64,000 nt of DNA from Beauveria sp. NWAFU-1. Taxonomy: Eukaryota > Ascomycota > Sordariomycetes > Hypocreales > Cordycipitaceae. Positions 1 to 11,744 of this stretch are shown in pieces. Where the stretch lies: contig JANBXD010000007.1 of assembly GCA_024472245.1 (NCBI GenBank), positions 434,001 through 498,000 of the forward strand, read 5' to 3'. The translations under genes were made by a program, and so were the position numbers. Numbering within the stretch: position 1 is the first letter of the stretch; the number at the start of each line of letters is the position of its first letter. The notes under the pieces were generated by a model. It was not told where the DNA came from. It saw nothing but the letters and a program-made list of their open reading frames with translations, and made no database searches.

Positions 1-187
1 GGCGGACCAGGGGGAAAAAAGTGCTCGTTCGTTCCCAGGATCGCTGGGTGGGTTCGGTTGGTAAGTTGACTGGCTGACATGCTCAGACCAGTCTCCGGCT
101 TTTAGTCGTCGTCACCCTTCCCCTCCTCCTGTGCCTTCTTGGCTTCGGTCTTGCTTCGCTGCGCTTTCGGCCGATACCTACCTGACC

Positions 188-627
188 ATGTGCTACTTTG
201 AGATGACGCTCTGGAGCTGTGGCTACTGGCGTTGGGGGCACTTTCGCCAACAATGCAACAAGGAGTACCGCATGGGCGAGACTTGCGGCCTCAAGCTAGT
301 GTATGACACAAAACGCGAACCAGACGTCTGCAAACTCTGCCACGACATAGAGAAGAAGCAGCGACGCTATGACAAGATGGCTCGCGACGTCGAGCGCTGG
401 CAGCGCGAAGGCAACCGCAGGGCGACGATTGAGAGGACGTGTGGAGAAATGCGAGAGGTGGCTGATCAAATTTACAACATGAGGGCAGAGCATCATCAGA
501 GAACATCTTCGCTTGGACAGGTACGCACCGAAAAAACCCCTGCTGCACAAACGATCCCATGCTGTGTGGCTGCATATTGGCACCTGCGCTGCGAGCAGGG
601 TGGCTGACAAAATTTCCCTCACAGTGA
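188..627 (+). CDS. Small conserved fungal CxxC protein, uncharacterised
   Basis: Exon 1 is 188-520 and encodes 111 residues starting MCYFEMTLWSCGYWRWG. It is basic and helical at the C-terminal half, with a CKLC pair and several spaced cysteines (WSCGYW, QQCNKEY, ETCGLK, ERTCGE) that could bind a metal. I recall similar short proteins, annotated only as hypothetical, in Sordariomycetes; that is family memory, not a search. A GTACGC donor follows codon 111 exactly, and the acceptor ACAG at 621-624 puts TGA (625-627) immediately after the junction, so the predicted protein ends ...SSLGQ. Without splicing the frame runs on to 607 through unlike sequence. The start at 188 is preferred to the in-frame 131 triplet because similarity of composition begins at MCYF. 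Function unknown; fold and length are reasonably sure, and the intron is less so. Confidence 0.7.
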
Positions 628-2550
628 CGAGATGTGCGAGTTGTGTGTAACGACAAAATTCACAAAATTGTGGTGACCCCTCACCAGCCGACCAAATTGA
701 TCGACCTAAAGAAATATGCGTGGCATAAGCGGACAAGGCGGCCGAACGGAGCGCGCTCTGCCGGCAGGTCAAATTTGTTGCGGGTTGTCGGCGAAATGGA
801 CCAGTCATCTGCCGGGACCGCGAGGCATTCTGTTAATTGGACATGAATTCAACGATGAGTCTTCTTTGTATTCCATGGCTATTTCATATTAGTAGCATGA
901 GCATCAATCCCAGACTGCATAATTCCCACCCGGCCCGGAAAGTAGGGCTGTCCACCGCAGTGTCCCCAGTGTGTGTGCCGAGGCGAAGCGCTGTCAATCG
1001 TAAATCAGGAGATGCAGTGGCTGCATATGTGCAAAGGAGTGCTAAAAAGTTTCATCTGGGGCAAACAGATTGTCGACAAATTAGTTGCAGGCCCGCATAT
1101 GCGAGTCGATCCGTCCGAAGAGTAGCCAAACCGCGGCTGCAAAGATGCCGCTCGGGTGTCAATCGGAAGCCAAAAGTAGGACTTCTAGGGCACAACAGCC
1201 CCAGCGGTTATCTTGGTATCTGCCTCGAGCATTCCAAGGCAGAAAGACCCCCTCCCGATGGTCTGATTTGCTCGCTTCTCCTGCCTGAAAAGGCCGGGTA
1301 AAGGCAGTGCTCTGCTAATAGCAGCCGGGGATACGCATGTGCTGTGGTGCGCCGGCATTCGCCTATAGTGAATAGCCGGGTGCACAAAAGTGCCCAGACT
1401 CGCCGTGTGCGAAACTTTCTCGCCCATGAGTAATAGTCGCCGCGACAACCCGTCAACTGAGCCCGGTGCGTCCGTCAGTCGCACCGTGATCAGACCACGA
1501 CGCGCCCTGCGGCCCTGCGGCCCTACACGCCCATTCGCGTGGTGGAGAATGCTTTTACGGGCTTCCTCGAATAAATCTCGCCTGGCTGACAGTCGCATGA
1601 GTGCCCAAGATGGAGGCCACCATGCGTTGACGTGGTGGACAAGGGCGCCCCGCCGACGGGATGGCGTGGAACGGTGGAACGGGCGCCATGTGGGAGGAGT
1701 ACACGCCAAGCACATGTCCCAGATGCGGAAGCGCTCCTCATCTCGGTCGCTGACCCAGAGATTGACTCTGTATGCGTCCCTCCCGACCCGACAGTCTGGT
1801 AGCAGGCTGACGCGCGATCCCGCCAACCTGGACCTGGGTGTTATGCTCTCCGAGGGATTGGTTGATGCGCGGGACGCTCCGTCCACCCTTGTCCGAACCA
1901 TAGAGCGGCCCCATCCCACTTGTGCGACTAATGAGCGGTGCGAGCCGTCGCGGCTTGCTAAAGAACAGGGCTAGTGACTGGAGAATTGAGCCTATCCTGG
2001 TAGACTAACCGTCTCCGCTGGCGTTCTTGCGCACGTGTCCGGCAGTTGCAAGTAGCAAATGATGTTGCGGTGAGAAAATGCCGAATCTTCTATTTAAACT
2101 TTGGTACTTGCGTTCGTCTGACGCATCATCCTGACAATGCAAAGTGTTTCAAGCGCTGAGCGTATCGTCTTCATCTTCATCGCGACCAGCCTTTCAATGT
2201 GAGAATCGAGTTTGATATCATTTTCTTTATTGACGAGCTATGATTTGGGAACTCAGAGTTCCTAAGTGGTTTCTTTCGTTCTTCCAAAAGCGGAACAGAA
2301 CGCTTCAACAGGGTCGGCTGGCGAAGTGAGAGCCTGCCTACTACAAACAGAGCGGTGCCATATCATTCATGGCTGCTGCTTAGCGCCCCGTTGGCTGAAT
2401 AGCCGAGTATCGAGCCAGTATTGGTTCGTGTAGTGTACAATTAAAGAAAGTCGAGAGTCGTTCCGTTGCGCCAGCGCCATGCTTTACATGGCGGAGGGTA
2501 TAAAATATTGTACATAGAATGTATGATCGAAAATGCGCAGCGGTCGCTTC
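628..2550. other. Spacer without a supported gene
   Basis: About 1.9 kb between the CxxC gene and the LAMTOR1-like gene. Open frames here (for example 1185-1919 minus and 1390-1974 plus) overlap on both strands and read as arginine/serine-rich sequence without domain character. A TATTTAAA at 2091 precedes a 20-codon frame at 2138 that I do not trust. No repeats or transposon ends were seen. Confidence 0.5.
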
Positions 2551-3203
2551 TTAATCCATCGCTGCTGCTGCATCCGCAAAAGTTCCAACGAGCGCACCCT
2601 CGTCGTGGTCTAATGTCTTGAGGCTCATGGGGCGTTCGTGTTGCGAGTCGTCTTCTGTGAACCAGTCGATTTTGATGCCAGCGGGTTGCTCGACCTCTTC
2701 TGATGACAGTTTCGATACAAGGTGCTGATAGCGCGCAACTCGGCCGCCTTGTCCAGCGTAGCCGAATCCGGAAGCCGATCCTGCGTTGGGCTGATGTGGC
2801 GCGATCTCGAAGATGTCAACCATGTTGCTATGCGCCGAAGAGTTAGCTATTGGCGTCGACTAGAAACAGGCAACTAGTGCTATTGCATCTCTGGCCATGC
2901 CCGGAATCATGTGCCGGATCTAGAGATGTGCGCCGTGTACCCGTACCTTGATGTCTTTGCAACTACTTGCTGCAGAGCCTCATTCTCACGTTGGGCTTCT
3001 ATAGAGTCGTCGCCGCCGTGACCTTCCGCGAAGCTGCCGTAATGCATGGTAACGTCGTCGTCGTATAGTAGTCTATTCTCCTCCTGCTGCAGATGTCAAA
3101 GTCAACTAAATGCGTGTAGGAATTCCTGCATCGCTGCGCGGACGCGTACCTCGTCGTATGTGTCCTTGTTCCGCAGCCCGAGACACGAATAGCAGGCACC
3201 CAT
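2551..3203 (-). CDS. LAMTOR1/Meh1 (Ego1)-like lysosomal membrane adaptor
   Basis: Three exons: 3203-3150, 3086-2947 and 2827-2551, giving 156 residues; phases agree at both junctions. The N-terminus MGACYSCLGL has glycine 2 followed by cysteines, the classical N-myristoylation/palmitoylation signal of LAMTOR1 (p18) and yeast Meh1. It is followed by an acidic stretch, YGSF, and the segment AQRENEALQQVVAKTSSNMV, typical of the LAMTOR family core, then NMVDIFEI. In this family the protein anchors the Ragulator/EGO complex to the vacuole or lysosome surface, where it holds Rag/Gtr GTPases for TORC1 signalling. Exon 1 has only 18 codons, so simple ORF finding shows only the last exon (90 residues). 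The second acceptor is a tandem CAGCAG, so one glutamine may be optional. Family assignment from lipidation motif plus core is strong; exact orthology is inferred. Confidence 0.85.
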
Positions 3204-4648
3204 AGTGACTGGAGGGCGCCGAGGCCAGCGACGACGTCGCAGCAAAGATTAAAGCGACCGGTCGGCGCGGAGGGGGTCTAGATCATGCTAAGTGGCCGTT
3301 TGAGGGAGCTTCGCGCCGTCGGATGAAAATGCGTTTGGAGGGCCTCGATGTTTCACAATAATTGCCGTTCCTGATGATGCACATGCAACCAACTGGCGCA
3401 CTCGACAGGGTGAGCGTCGGCGCCGGAAAAACAACTGACCCGGTAGAAGCGTTAGCGTCGCGGTGACAGTTTTGCGTCACACGACGGTTTTCGTCCCATC
3501 GCATTCGAAACTGTCAACAATGTTTCTCTTTGCTGACATATTCGGGATTCAAAATTAATGCATGGTATGAGCGAGAGAAAACTGGGAATTTCTCACTGGT
3601 TTCTTCCTTCACTAGGATGTCTGGCTCGCACCCAGCCGAACTCTCGAGAGGCTGCCACCGGTGAGCGCAGAACACGTTGGCTTGCTTGTCTTAAATGATA
3701 AATGCAATAGACTCGATGCTTACACTGCATCGCGATTTATGGCCACGCGCCTTCGCACCTGCACCATCATACTAAATCCAATTACCATACAGTCTCACCC
3801 TCACTGACCCCTTCAAGGAGTCTGTGCTTCTCTCTCCGAGCAGAGCTCAATAATCGCCACAGCCTCTCAGCTCCTTCATTATCGGAATTCCCACCGCTCC
3901 TCAACAGCCCCAGATCTCATGAGTAGTAGCTTTCCCGTTCCCGATTCAGTTCCGCCGTCACGCATGCCCGACAGGTAAACGTCACGAGCCCCCAACATCT
4001 CGAGAATTTCTTGGCCGTGATCGTGATTGGGGCTACCGGCAAACCACCTGAGACGTCGGAGGAATAGATGGCCGCCGCAGGGCTCCCGAAGCCTTGGTCC
4101 GGCCCCGTCGATCAAGACCAACACGGCCACCGCTTTCAACGCCGTCCCGACCACCGTCTGTCGTGATTCTAGCCATAAAGCGACGAGCGCCACGCGCACA
4201 ATGCCCGTTCACTATCCGTGACGCCGGACCGGTGGCAGCAGCTCGTCAATGTAACCACGCGCCCGACTCAGGTACGGTATAGAAGCACTGGCAGAGCCAG
4301 CCTAGTGATGATACGCTCTCTATCCTCGTTGACCTTTCACCCTTCTACTTGTTTTTTGAACGCAGGCAAGAGCGCAAATGTAGGCAAATATGGTTGCAAG
4401 ACAATTGATAGCATGTAGTGTATATTGGTCACAGGTGATGATTCCCGAATCGTGAAGCAAGTCGTAGACTGTCCTTCCATGTATCTGTTGGCTGTTGTTT
4501 GCATTTTCCTCGTTGACAAAGACCTCACTACAACACAACACAAAGCCAACGTGTCAACCGACAGCTACGCGCCGAAATGTTATGCGAATAGCTTCATTAT
4601 TTGTCAAAAGACAAGAAATCCTTGTCCACCCCTCCACCCCTCGCTCAT
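3204..4648. other. Spacer, promoter side of LAMTOR1-like gene
   Basis: About 1.4 kb holding the upstream region of the LAMTOR1-like gene and the 3' side of the UPF0303 gene. Open frames 3283-3504 and 3879-4199 (minus) and 4425-4691 (plus) have no recognisable domain, and I found no splice pattern extending them. Nothing else seen. Confidence 0.45.
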
Positions 4649-5347
4649 TCAAACCCAGTTACCGCGAATCACATCCGCAATCACCCCATGATCCTCCTCC
4701 TGCTTCAGCCCGCTCACCACCACCACCGCCACGACGCCCTCCACACCCTCGACACGCAGCGGCACGCCCCCGCCATGAATCGCGTACGCGCCCGCTCCCT
4801 CCGGGCCGAGCCCGTTCTTGGCCGCAAACAGCCGCTCGTCGCCGTTGCCGTGCTTGCGCCCGACCAGGTACGAGCTCACGCCCCAGCGCAGCACCGTCGC
4901 GCGCTTGCGCCGCACCCACGACTCGTGGTCCGGCAGCAGCCCCGCGCCCGTCGCGCCCTGGTACAGCGTCGTCCCCGACGCCGTCGACACGTGCACGAGC
5001 GCGGGCCGCGACGACGCCGCAAAGGGCCGCAGCCGCGCGTCGAGCAAGTGGCCGAGCTCCCAGGCGTCGGACGCGGTGAAGGAGGAGAGCGTGAAGCCCT
5101 TGCCGCCGAAATCGCTGGCGGCGAGCTCCTCAAACTAAAAGAGGTTTGGTTGGGTGAGTGAGCGCGTCTCAGGCGGGAGGGGATGTAACTAGTACATTAA
5201 AGGGGGGAAGGAAGGGGAAAAAAGAAAACGTACAGTGGCCGGGGGATGCGGGATCGGAACCTCCGGACCCGGAGTCTTGATCGCGGCGAGGGCCTTTTCA
5301 AGGCCGTGCCCGTCGGCAAAGTTTCTCTTCCAGACTTTTTGCGACAT
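4649..5347 (-). CDS. UPF0303 / GlcG-HbpS-like protein (YBR137W family)
   Basis: Two exons, 5347-5234 (38 codons, MSQKVWKRNF...) and 5134-4649, separated by a 99-base GTACGT...TTTTAG intron in phase 0; 199 residues. The family signature is clear: an N-terminal FEELAASDFGGKGFTLSSFT, then ALVHVSTASGTTLYQGATG, WVRRKRATVLRWGVSSYLVG, AIHGGGVPLRV and the C-terminal VVVSGLKQEEDHGVIADVI. Length is normal for UPF0303. The fold is the DUF336/HbpS alpha-beta type, whose bacterial members bind haem or corrinoid and whose yeast member Ybr137w has been linked to tail-anchored-protein chaperoning. Which of these applies here cannot be read from sequence. It is transcribed in the same direction as the dynamin gene upstream, 662 bases away. 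Confidence 0.9.
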
Positions 5348-6009
5348 GATATTTTGGGTGCTCGAGTTGCCTTCTTTTTGCCTGCTTCTTTTCAGTCACT
5401 GACAAAATTGTGCGTGCATGATGCAAAAGAATAACTTCAGCGGGAAATTGACAGCACCCAAGCCTTTTCTCCTCATTTCGAAACCATGCAACGTTCCTAG
5501 CACCCAGTTTTTGAGCCATTTTCCCCCCCCGTCCATCGGAGCGCCGTAACGGCAGGCTTTTCTTCTTCTTCACTAGTTAGTTCGCTACGTAGTCCGGCCG
5601 CCGCACCCCCGAATTGAGTTTGGCTGCGGCGCCGGCTCCACCGTTTAGAGAGAGAAAGAGACGAGAGGCATCGGTGTGTATTAATAATGGATATTGCTGG
5701 GACGCGGATAATCATGGGCTTGGTATTTCGGGTACTAAACTCTCCTGATTCTCATATCATAACAAAAGGTCTATAGCAACTGTTTCTTCATCCTTCTCGT
5801 ACATACTCGGTAGTCTGCTTGTTTGCACACGGTCCTTCCTGGATGTAATCTCCTCAACGCCTCAACCTTCTCAAAACATAGATTGTCAAAAAAGAAAGAA
5901 CAACAATGCCAAACACATAACCCTTCTTGCCCGACTGGAAATGATCCTCCATGTCAGCTACAATCCTCAAGCAAGTAATCAAGGCTCATTTACAATGCGC
6001 AACCAACAT
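5348..6009. other. Spacer between UPF0303 gene and dynamin gene
   Basis: 662 bases combining the UPF0303 promoter and the dynamin 3' end. It contains C-rich (5522-5530) and AG-rich (5648-5668) tracts and AT-rich sequence near 5876-5920 suitable for 3' processing. No coding potential seen. Confidence 0.5.
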
Positions 6010-9000
6010 CTAAGCCTGGTCGCTAGCTTGCTCGCTTGTCGTCTGCGAGTCCTCCATGACCACATCCCTCTCCATGTCCCGGGCAAAAAAAGGCAAAGAC
6101 ACGCTGCTTGTCGTCGCGTAGAAGCTTTCGTCGAGGCCCGGGTTTCGCTCGAGGGCCTGAATTGTGTCGAGGGCGCGCACAAACCTTTCCCGCTGCGCCT
6201 TGAGCGCCTCGCGCTTCGCCGCCGTGGCCGTGTCCTCCTCCATCAGGCACTGGTAGGCGGCCGCGGCGTTGCCATCAACGATGCCGAGACGAGTCCGCAA
6301 CTCAAAGTCGAGGCGCATGCGAATCTCGGGGAGCATCTCGCAAAGCGTCAGCTGCGCCATGCGGTCCACGAACCTGAGCGCGGCGAGGCGGTAATACCCC
6401 CTAATGTATGCAATTACCATAATCTCGCGTGCAAAGGCGTCATCGCCGAGCTTGTACTTTTCCTTCTCCTTTTCTTGGTCTCTAGTTTCCTGCTCTCTCT
6501 GCTCGTCGGTCATGAGTGCCCAGTTGCCAGGTCGGCGCGCCATGTCCGGAAAGCGAGCTTGGAATCGCATGTGGTGCCGAAACCACCTGAGCTCCCGCTC
6601 TTCTTTACCTCTTAGAAAAACCAGAACCTCATTCTGGAATGTTATTAGCTTGCGTGTCTCATGCTTGAATACCAGATCGGCCATCTCTTGTGTTTTCTTC
6701 AACTGCTCCTTGAGGAAGCACTTTAGATTCCTGGCGGTCTCGCGGTAAATGAGTCTTTTTCGCAGACGGTCGAGTGACAACATGAGCTTCTCCTCAAGCT
6801 TCCCATGTAGCTGTTCCATGGTAGCCAGCAGAAATCTTTCCATTGGCTGCTGCCAAACCTTGACAGACTCCACCGCCATGTCCTGATAGACCTCTGGCCC
6901 GATGACGCCAGGAGTACCAGCTTGCGATTTGCCGAGAATCTCGGCTCTGACCTGAGCCAGAGTGCGAAAGGAGCTCCCCAACGAGCTGTACTCTGTGAAT
7001 GGCTGGGCAAGCAAAGCTTTTCTAGCGCGAGGCGCCGCCCCATTAACAGATGGACTGGCCGTTTCTTCCTGTTTCAGGCCCGGGACATGGCCGTTTGGAA
7101 CCGCATTGGAGTGTTCAAGCCGAGCACGTTTTGACGATGGCGTTATTTGGGTTGCGCCTTGTCGTCTCTTCGGAGTGGCCGCCACTGGTGGCGGTGCATC
7201 CGACTCATCGTCGGAAATTTCAACGACCGGAATATCGCTTTTGTCTTTCAAGATGAACTTCGGTTTTATATGCAAGAGACAGTCTTGAAACGCCTCCGGA
7301 AGAGCGCCGCCGCTTCTTATCAGCTCGTCAATGCCCTGACGGCAGCTCTCGGTAAATTGCATCAAACTGCTCTCCACCTCCAGCTGAATATTGTCTGGTA
7401 GATCTGGTAGGGAAGTGAGCTCTTTGTCGACCTTTTGCAGTCGACTAGTGACCTTTTTTTTAATGGTAGGAAGGCTGAATCTACGTTAGCATGCGTAACA
7501 AAACACAAAGGTAGTTTATACTAACCTGCTCGCAAATGACTCCGCCAACTTCTCTGACAAGAAGGTTTTAAGCTTCTCCACGCCACAGCGATGACTGAAC
7601 TGATGAAAGTCACTTGGCCACATGTCCACGCCGTGCTCAACAAACATTGCTTCCTCCCATTTGTCAAGCTCTTCCAGCGTCTTACCCTGGGGACGAGATG
7701 TAATGAAGTATCCAAGTCCGGTTTTATGAGTCTCGCCCTTCATGATGGAAAGCCACTGCTCACAAGCCCCTTGGGGCGCTAGGAGATCAGCTTTGGTCAA
7801 AACACCAATGGTTCGGTTCGAGGCGCCAAGCTTTCTGGTCAAGCCAAAAGTGCAAGAATTTTCGGCATCCGAATTCATGGGCATGCTGCACATGATAATG
7901 GCAGACGGGTGCTGAATATAGGCCTTGGACAGATTTGTGACAACCGAGACGAGGTAGTCGTCTTTGGCATCAGCCGGGTTTTGGAAAATGCCAGGCATGT
8001 CGTAAAATGAGAGGTTGGGCAGATCAGGACCCTTGATTTCTAGTGCAACAACATTGGGTGAAAACTTTGCCAGAGTGCGTTCTGCCTCCAGATGTATCGG
8101 AGTGCTTGAAGCAATGGACCCCGATCCTGGAACAAAAAGCGCAGGATTTTTGTCGTCGTTAAGAATAGCTATCTGCGCCCAACGAAGAACTTCCTCAATT
8201 TCCGTATTGTCCTTCATAGCTTTGAATTCCATGATTTCTGTGGAAGGCTTTTGTCTCCAGGGAAAAAAGGGGTCTTTTGCCGTGACGTCCGATTCCAAGA
8301 TGTCGCGGTCCGAGGGCGGCGAGTATGTATACTGCTTACGCAGCCCGACTCGGCAGGACCACTGGGGATTCATCGATACACTGATATGAAGGGGGCATCG
8401 GGTGCAAGTTCCCTCACTTCGAGGCAGATCAAGCTGCGCGAGACCAGACATCAAGCTGGACTTGCCCGCACTCTGGTCCCCGACCAGAACGAGTTCGGGC
8501 AGCTGGACATCGTGAGAGACGCCGAGCTGCTGCAGCTCACCAAGAGCATCGTTGAAAGCCTTGAGCCTCCTGGCAATATCCTTGAAAGACTCTTGAAAGA
8601 AGCTACCCTCCTCTTGGGGGGCTATAGTCGGCGGTAGCATGCTTGGGATCCTGCGAAGCTCACGAAGTAGAGGTTCGGTATCCTCGGTGCGCTCGCTTGG
8701 AGTAGCTACAGGGAGTGTCAGAAGTCCGTTCATGGTGGAGATGTGAGCACCCGGTGTTGGCACGCACATGTGCGGAGAAGTGTGTTGCATAGAGGAGGAG
8801 AGTTGTGAAAGTGAGAAGGGACTTACGGGCATCAGAGCGCCCAGGGCGGTAGGAGAGCGGCGGCGCCATGCCGGGCGTATCTGTGGCCGTGGCGAGTGAA
8901 TGATCTGAGGATGACGCGCGCGATGTGATTTGGTTGGTCTCCGAAGTGACCTCATTGTCAGAAGGGAGTGAGTTGAGCGACTCGCGCTCTCTCTTGATGC

Positions 9001-9043
9001 CACGGCCATGGCTGCGGCCGGCAGTGCTGGTAGCGGACGGCAT
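6010..9043 (-). CDS. Dynamin superfamily GTPase, Mx-like, with nuclear-type insert
   Basis: Exons 9043-8827, 8705-7526 and 7480-6010; 955 residues, phases 1 and 2 matching. A disordered serine-rich N-terminus (1-72) precedes the GTPase domain: G1 GDQSAGKSS near residues 148-156, switch threonine in GTCTRCP, G3 DMPG (FYDMPGIF), G4 TKAD. The stalk starts at the third exon (KVDKELTSLPDLPDNIQLEV) and resumes after an insert, ending with a GED-like helical region and acidic tail. No pleckstrin-homology or proline-rich domain is present, so it resembles Mx-type rather than endocytic dynamins. The insert (about 545-625) has an IPVVEIS-DDESD motif, two basic clusters (PKRR, SKRARL) and LKQE. These resemble a SUMO-interaction motif, a bipartite nuclear signal and a SUMO acceptor site, suggesting a nuclear role (inference). 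Fungal Mx-like dynamins are mostly uncharacterised. Confidence 0.92.
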
Positions 9044-10205
9044 GACGGCCAGGCTAGGCACGGCTCTGGGCTTCTGAGCAACGATAATTGAGATTTGAAG
9101 GATCACCGATGCGGCGTGTAAGCCGGAACAGCGCAGCGCGGTTAAGGCGCAAATATGCGTGTAAGAGGACAACGGCCGGAAGATGCCCAAGGGCGGCGGC
9201 TGGTTTTTCTCAGCAAATACGCCGGGGCGGTTTGAGGTGAGTGGCAATGAAATAGATGCAAACAGCCGTCAAAGGTGAATTTGATGGTGTTGTTGGGAGA
9301 AGGATCGCCTTGCAGTGAGAGCAGGTTAAGAGCAGGTGAGAACCCCAAAGGCATACTCTGCCGCCTCTCTAGGATCTGATCAAACGTGATAGCGGCGGGG
9401 GAAGGGGCGGGCATAAACTGCACTAATCTTACGTACAAGACCTTTTCAGTGATATATATGTAATTCAGAACCCATAAAAAGATCAAGATTAATTAATACA
9501 GTATTCTCTGGTGCCAAAGGGCGGTTCTGTGAGGGTTTGAAATTTCTCGTGCTAACAGAAATTATTGTCGAATGGAGTTGACCACGAGATGATGGCAGCG
9601 GCTCAGGGGGGCAAACGAGGTGGCTGGGATGTGGGCCGAGGAAGAAACTGGCGTCTGCTCAATAACCAGTCACTGCTTGGCGGGAACGGCCCGGTGCTGC
9701 TAGGTGGCGCCACACAGGCAGCACAAAGATCTGTGTAATGGGATAAGGGGAAAAATCAAGGAGTACCTAAAGAATTAAGATCTGTGCAAATGCAAGTAAC
9801 GATCAGTGAGAACAAACTATAAAGTGCAACACTGCGTTCTCTGTTCTCCAATCTGGTCTGCTCCTCCTCCTGGCATCAATCCACAAACATAATTACCTGG
9901 AGCTGGCATATAAGAAATGCGCAATGAAGGGCAGAAGAAATGGCGGAGAAAAAAAGTGTTTTGCCTCGCTCACGTTTCTAGAAAAATGCTCTATTCATGG
10001 TATCGATCCGCTACGTGTGCTGCTTTTAAAACCTTTCCAAAAACAAAAACAGATAAACCAGACCGCAATGCATCCATCCACCAGCCCGTCAGTCTATAAG
10101 CAAACCCTGTACTCTGCCCTCTAAGCGCTGTACAACCTTGTCGTACAACTCATGATTTTCTACTCCTTCAGAATGGATGCTCACATAACACAAGCACCAC
10201 CATGT
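9044..10205. other. Dynamin promoter / transporter 3' region
   Basis: 1.16 kb upstream of the dynamin start and downstream of the transporter stop. AT-rich 3'-type sequence lies at 9900-10110. The open frames here (8660-9247 upstream part, 9142-9486 and 9917-10124) carry no domain. Confidence 0.5.
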
Positions 10206-11744
10206 CTATAGCTGCTTTGCCAAGCCGGTGCGGCTGACTTGCCGTGGCGTGGGCGCCGGGCTGCTCGGACGGCTGCTCGAGAGACCCTTGGCGTCAAACG
10301 GGTCCATGTTGAGTCTTCTAGGATCAACAGTCCGCGGGGTCGAGCCTGGGGTCAATGTCCTCTCAATGGCGGGCTTTTCAAAACTAGCGATGCGCAGAGG
10401 AGCAGGGCGAGAGCGGCCACGTTCGGGAGCGCTGTAAAGCCAGACAGCAGCCAGTACCAGCGATGTACCAAGGAGGAACGTGGTGGTCACTGGAAAGTTG
10501 AATAGCCAGACACTGACAAAGAAGCTGACCACGATGCTGATGCCCGTGGCAAAGTTCTTGACAATGTTATCGGCATCTCTAATGACGATGCTGGCAATCA
10601 CACCTCCAGCCGCCTGCAGCACAATGGTGCACCACACAACCCAGTTGTAGCCTTCAAAGAAGCCGTGCTCCATGATGCCAGCGCCGTCCTGCCAGACAAC
10701 GCCACCAAAGAATGCAGCGAGGATCGAGTAGACGCCAAGCTGCAAGTTTCGAATCCAAACGCTGTTGTGACACGGAGATTCTTTGAGAATCTTTTCAAAA
10801 TAGACACCAGCAAAGCCAGACACGATCGCAGCGATGAGCACTGCCGTCAGTCCGACCGAGTAGTTCATGACCGGTTCCGACTGAAACTGGTCACTGTTGA
10901 TCCCTTCGTAGCTAGCTGAGCGGCGGCTGAGATGCGCAGGCGGTTCGCTGTTTTCCGTGTTGGGTTGGAAGCCAAGCTCGTGTTGGGATCGAGGAAAGAA
11001 GTGGTCAGCGACGCCATGGAGAAAGAGAGACTCGAGGGATTCGCCGGCCGACGGAAGTGAGACGACGGAAACGCCAGCTGTGAGGATGATGAGAGAAACC
11101 CAGCGTGTAATGCCCAGATAGCGATTCAAAAGCCAGACGCTAGAGATTGCTGTGGTAAGGATCTATAGCTCTGATTAGTGCCGTATTCGCGTAGAGCGCG
11201 AGCGAATGACGTACTTTAAGCTGGTACAGGACCTGGAAATGAACGGGGTCCAGGTTGCCGACGGCAACATATTGCAGCATATTTTGTAATGTATAAAAGA
11301 CGGCCGGCAGGGCCAGCTTCCAACCGTCTCCGGAAAAGACTCCATTGTAGATTTGTTCAAACAGGACGGTGGCAGGTGTGCTGGGCGCAAGCGTCTTGGA
11401 GGCTTCGTATATGGCAACGGTGAGAGAAATGGCAAACTTGATGATTTCGTGTATCAAAACGGCCGTCGAGGTAAAGTATCGATGGTCGCCAGAAGGGGGC
11501 ATGATTCGAGAGTAGTGCATAATCTAGAGGCGTCTTAGCGAACAGTTGAAGCGTACACAAAGAAATTGTCCCAACATACAAGAATCAGCGCAGAGTTTTG
11601 AAACGTCAACTGTTGGCCAAGTTAGATAGGCAGGTCTGCCATGTGTCCCGGAACAGCCACACATACCGTGATGAGGGAGATGTGCTTAGGGATCGATCCC
11701 GGCTTGGCGCCGCCGCCGCCGCCGCTTTCTGCTAGAAATACCAT
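10206..11744 (-). CDS. Nucleotide-sugar transporter, UDP-galactose transporter type
   Basis: Four exons: 11744-11667, 11609-11580 (only 30 bases), 11523-11215 and 11162-10206; 457 residues, all junctions phase 0. The start of the membrane domain reads ISLIT/LTFQNSALIL/IMHYSRIMPPSGDHRY across three exons, the hallmark N-terminus of eukaryotic UDP-galactose/CMP-sialate-type transporters (NST family). About nine to ten hydrophobic segments follow, including the conserved ILTTAISSVWLLNRYLG...RWVSL, GFAGVYFEKILKES, VWIRNLQL and the C-terminal GISIVVSFFVSVWLF. Family members exchange UDP-sugar for UMP across the Golgi membrane to feed glycosylation. A variable hydrophilic loop (about 190-230) and a serine/proline-rich cytoplasmic tail are extra. 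Substrate is by family resemblance only; UDP-GlcNAc is the main alternative. The 10-codon exon 2 is easily lost by gene finders. Confidence 0.93.

Noticed and set aside
1185..1919. 244-residue minus ORF in the left spacer
   Set aside because: Overlaps an equally long opposite-strand frame and reads as arginine/serine-rich sequence without domains.
2138..2240. Possible small signal-peptide-like frame (MQSVSSAERIVFIFIATS) after TATTTAAA
   Set aside because: Only 20 codons before a stop or donor; no convincing second exon found, so too weak to list.
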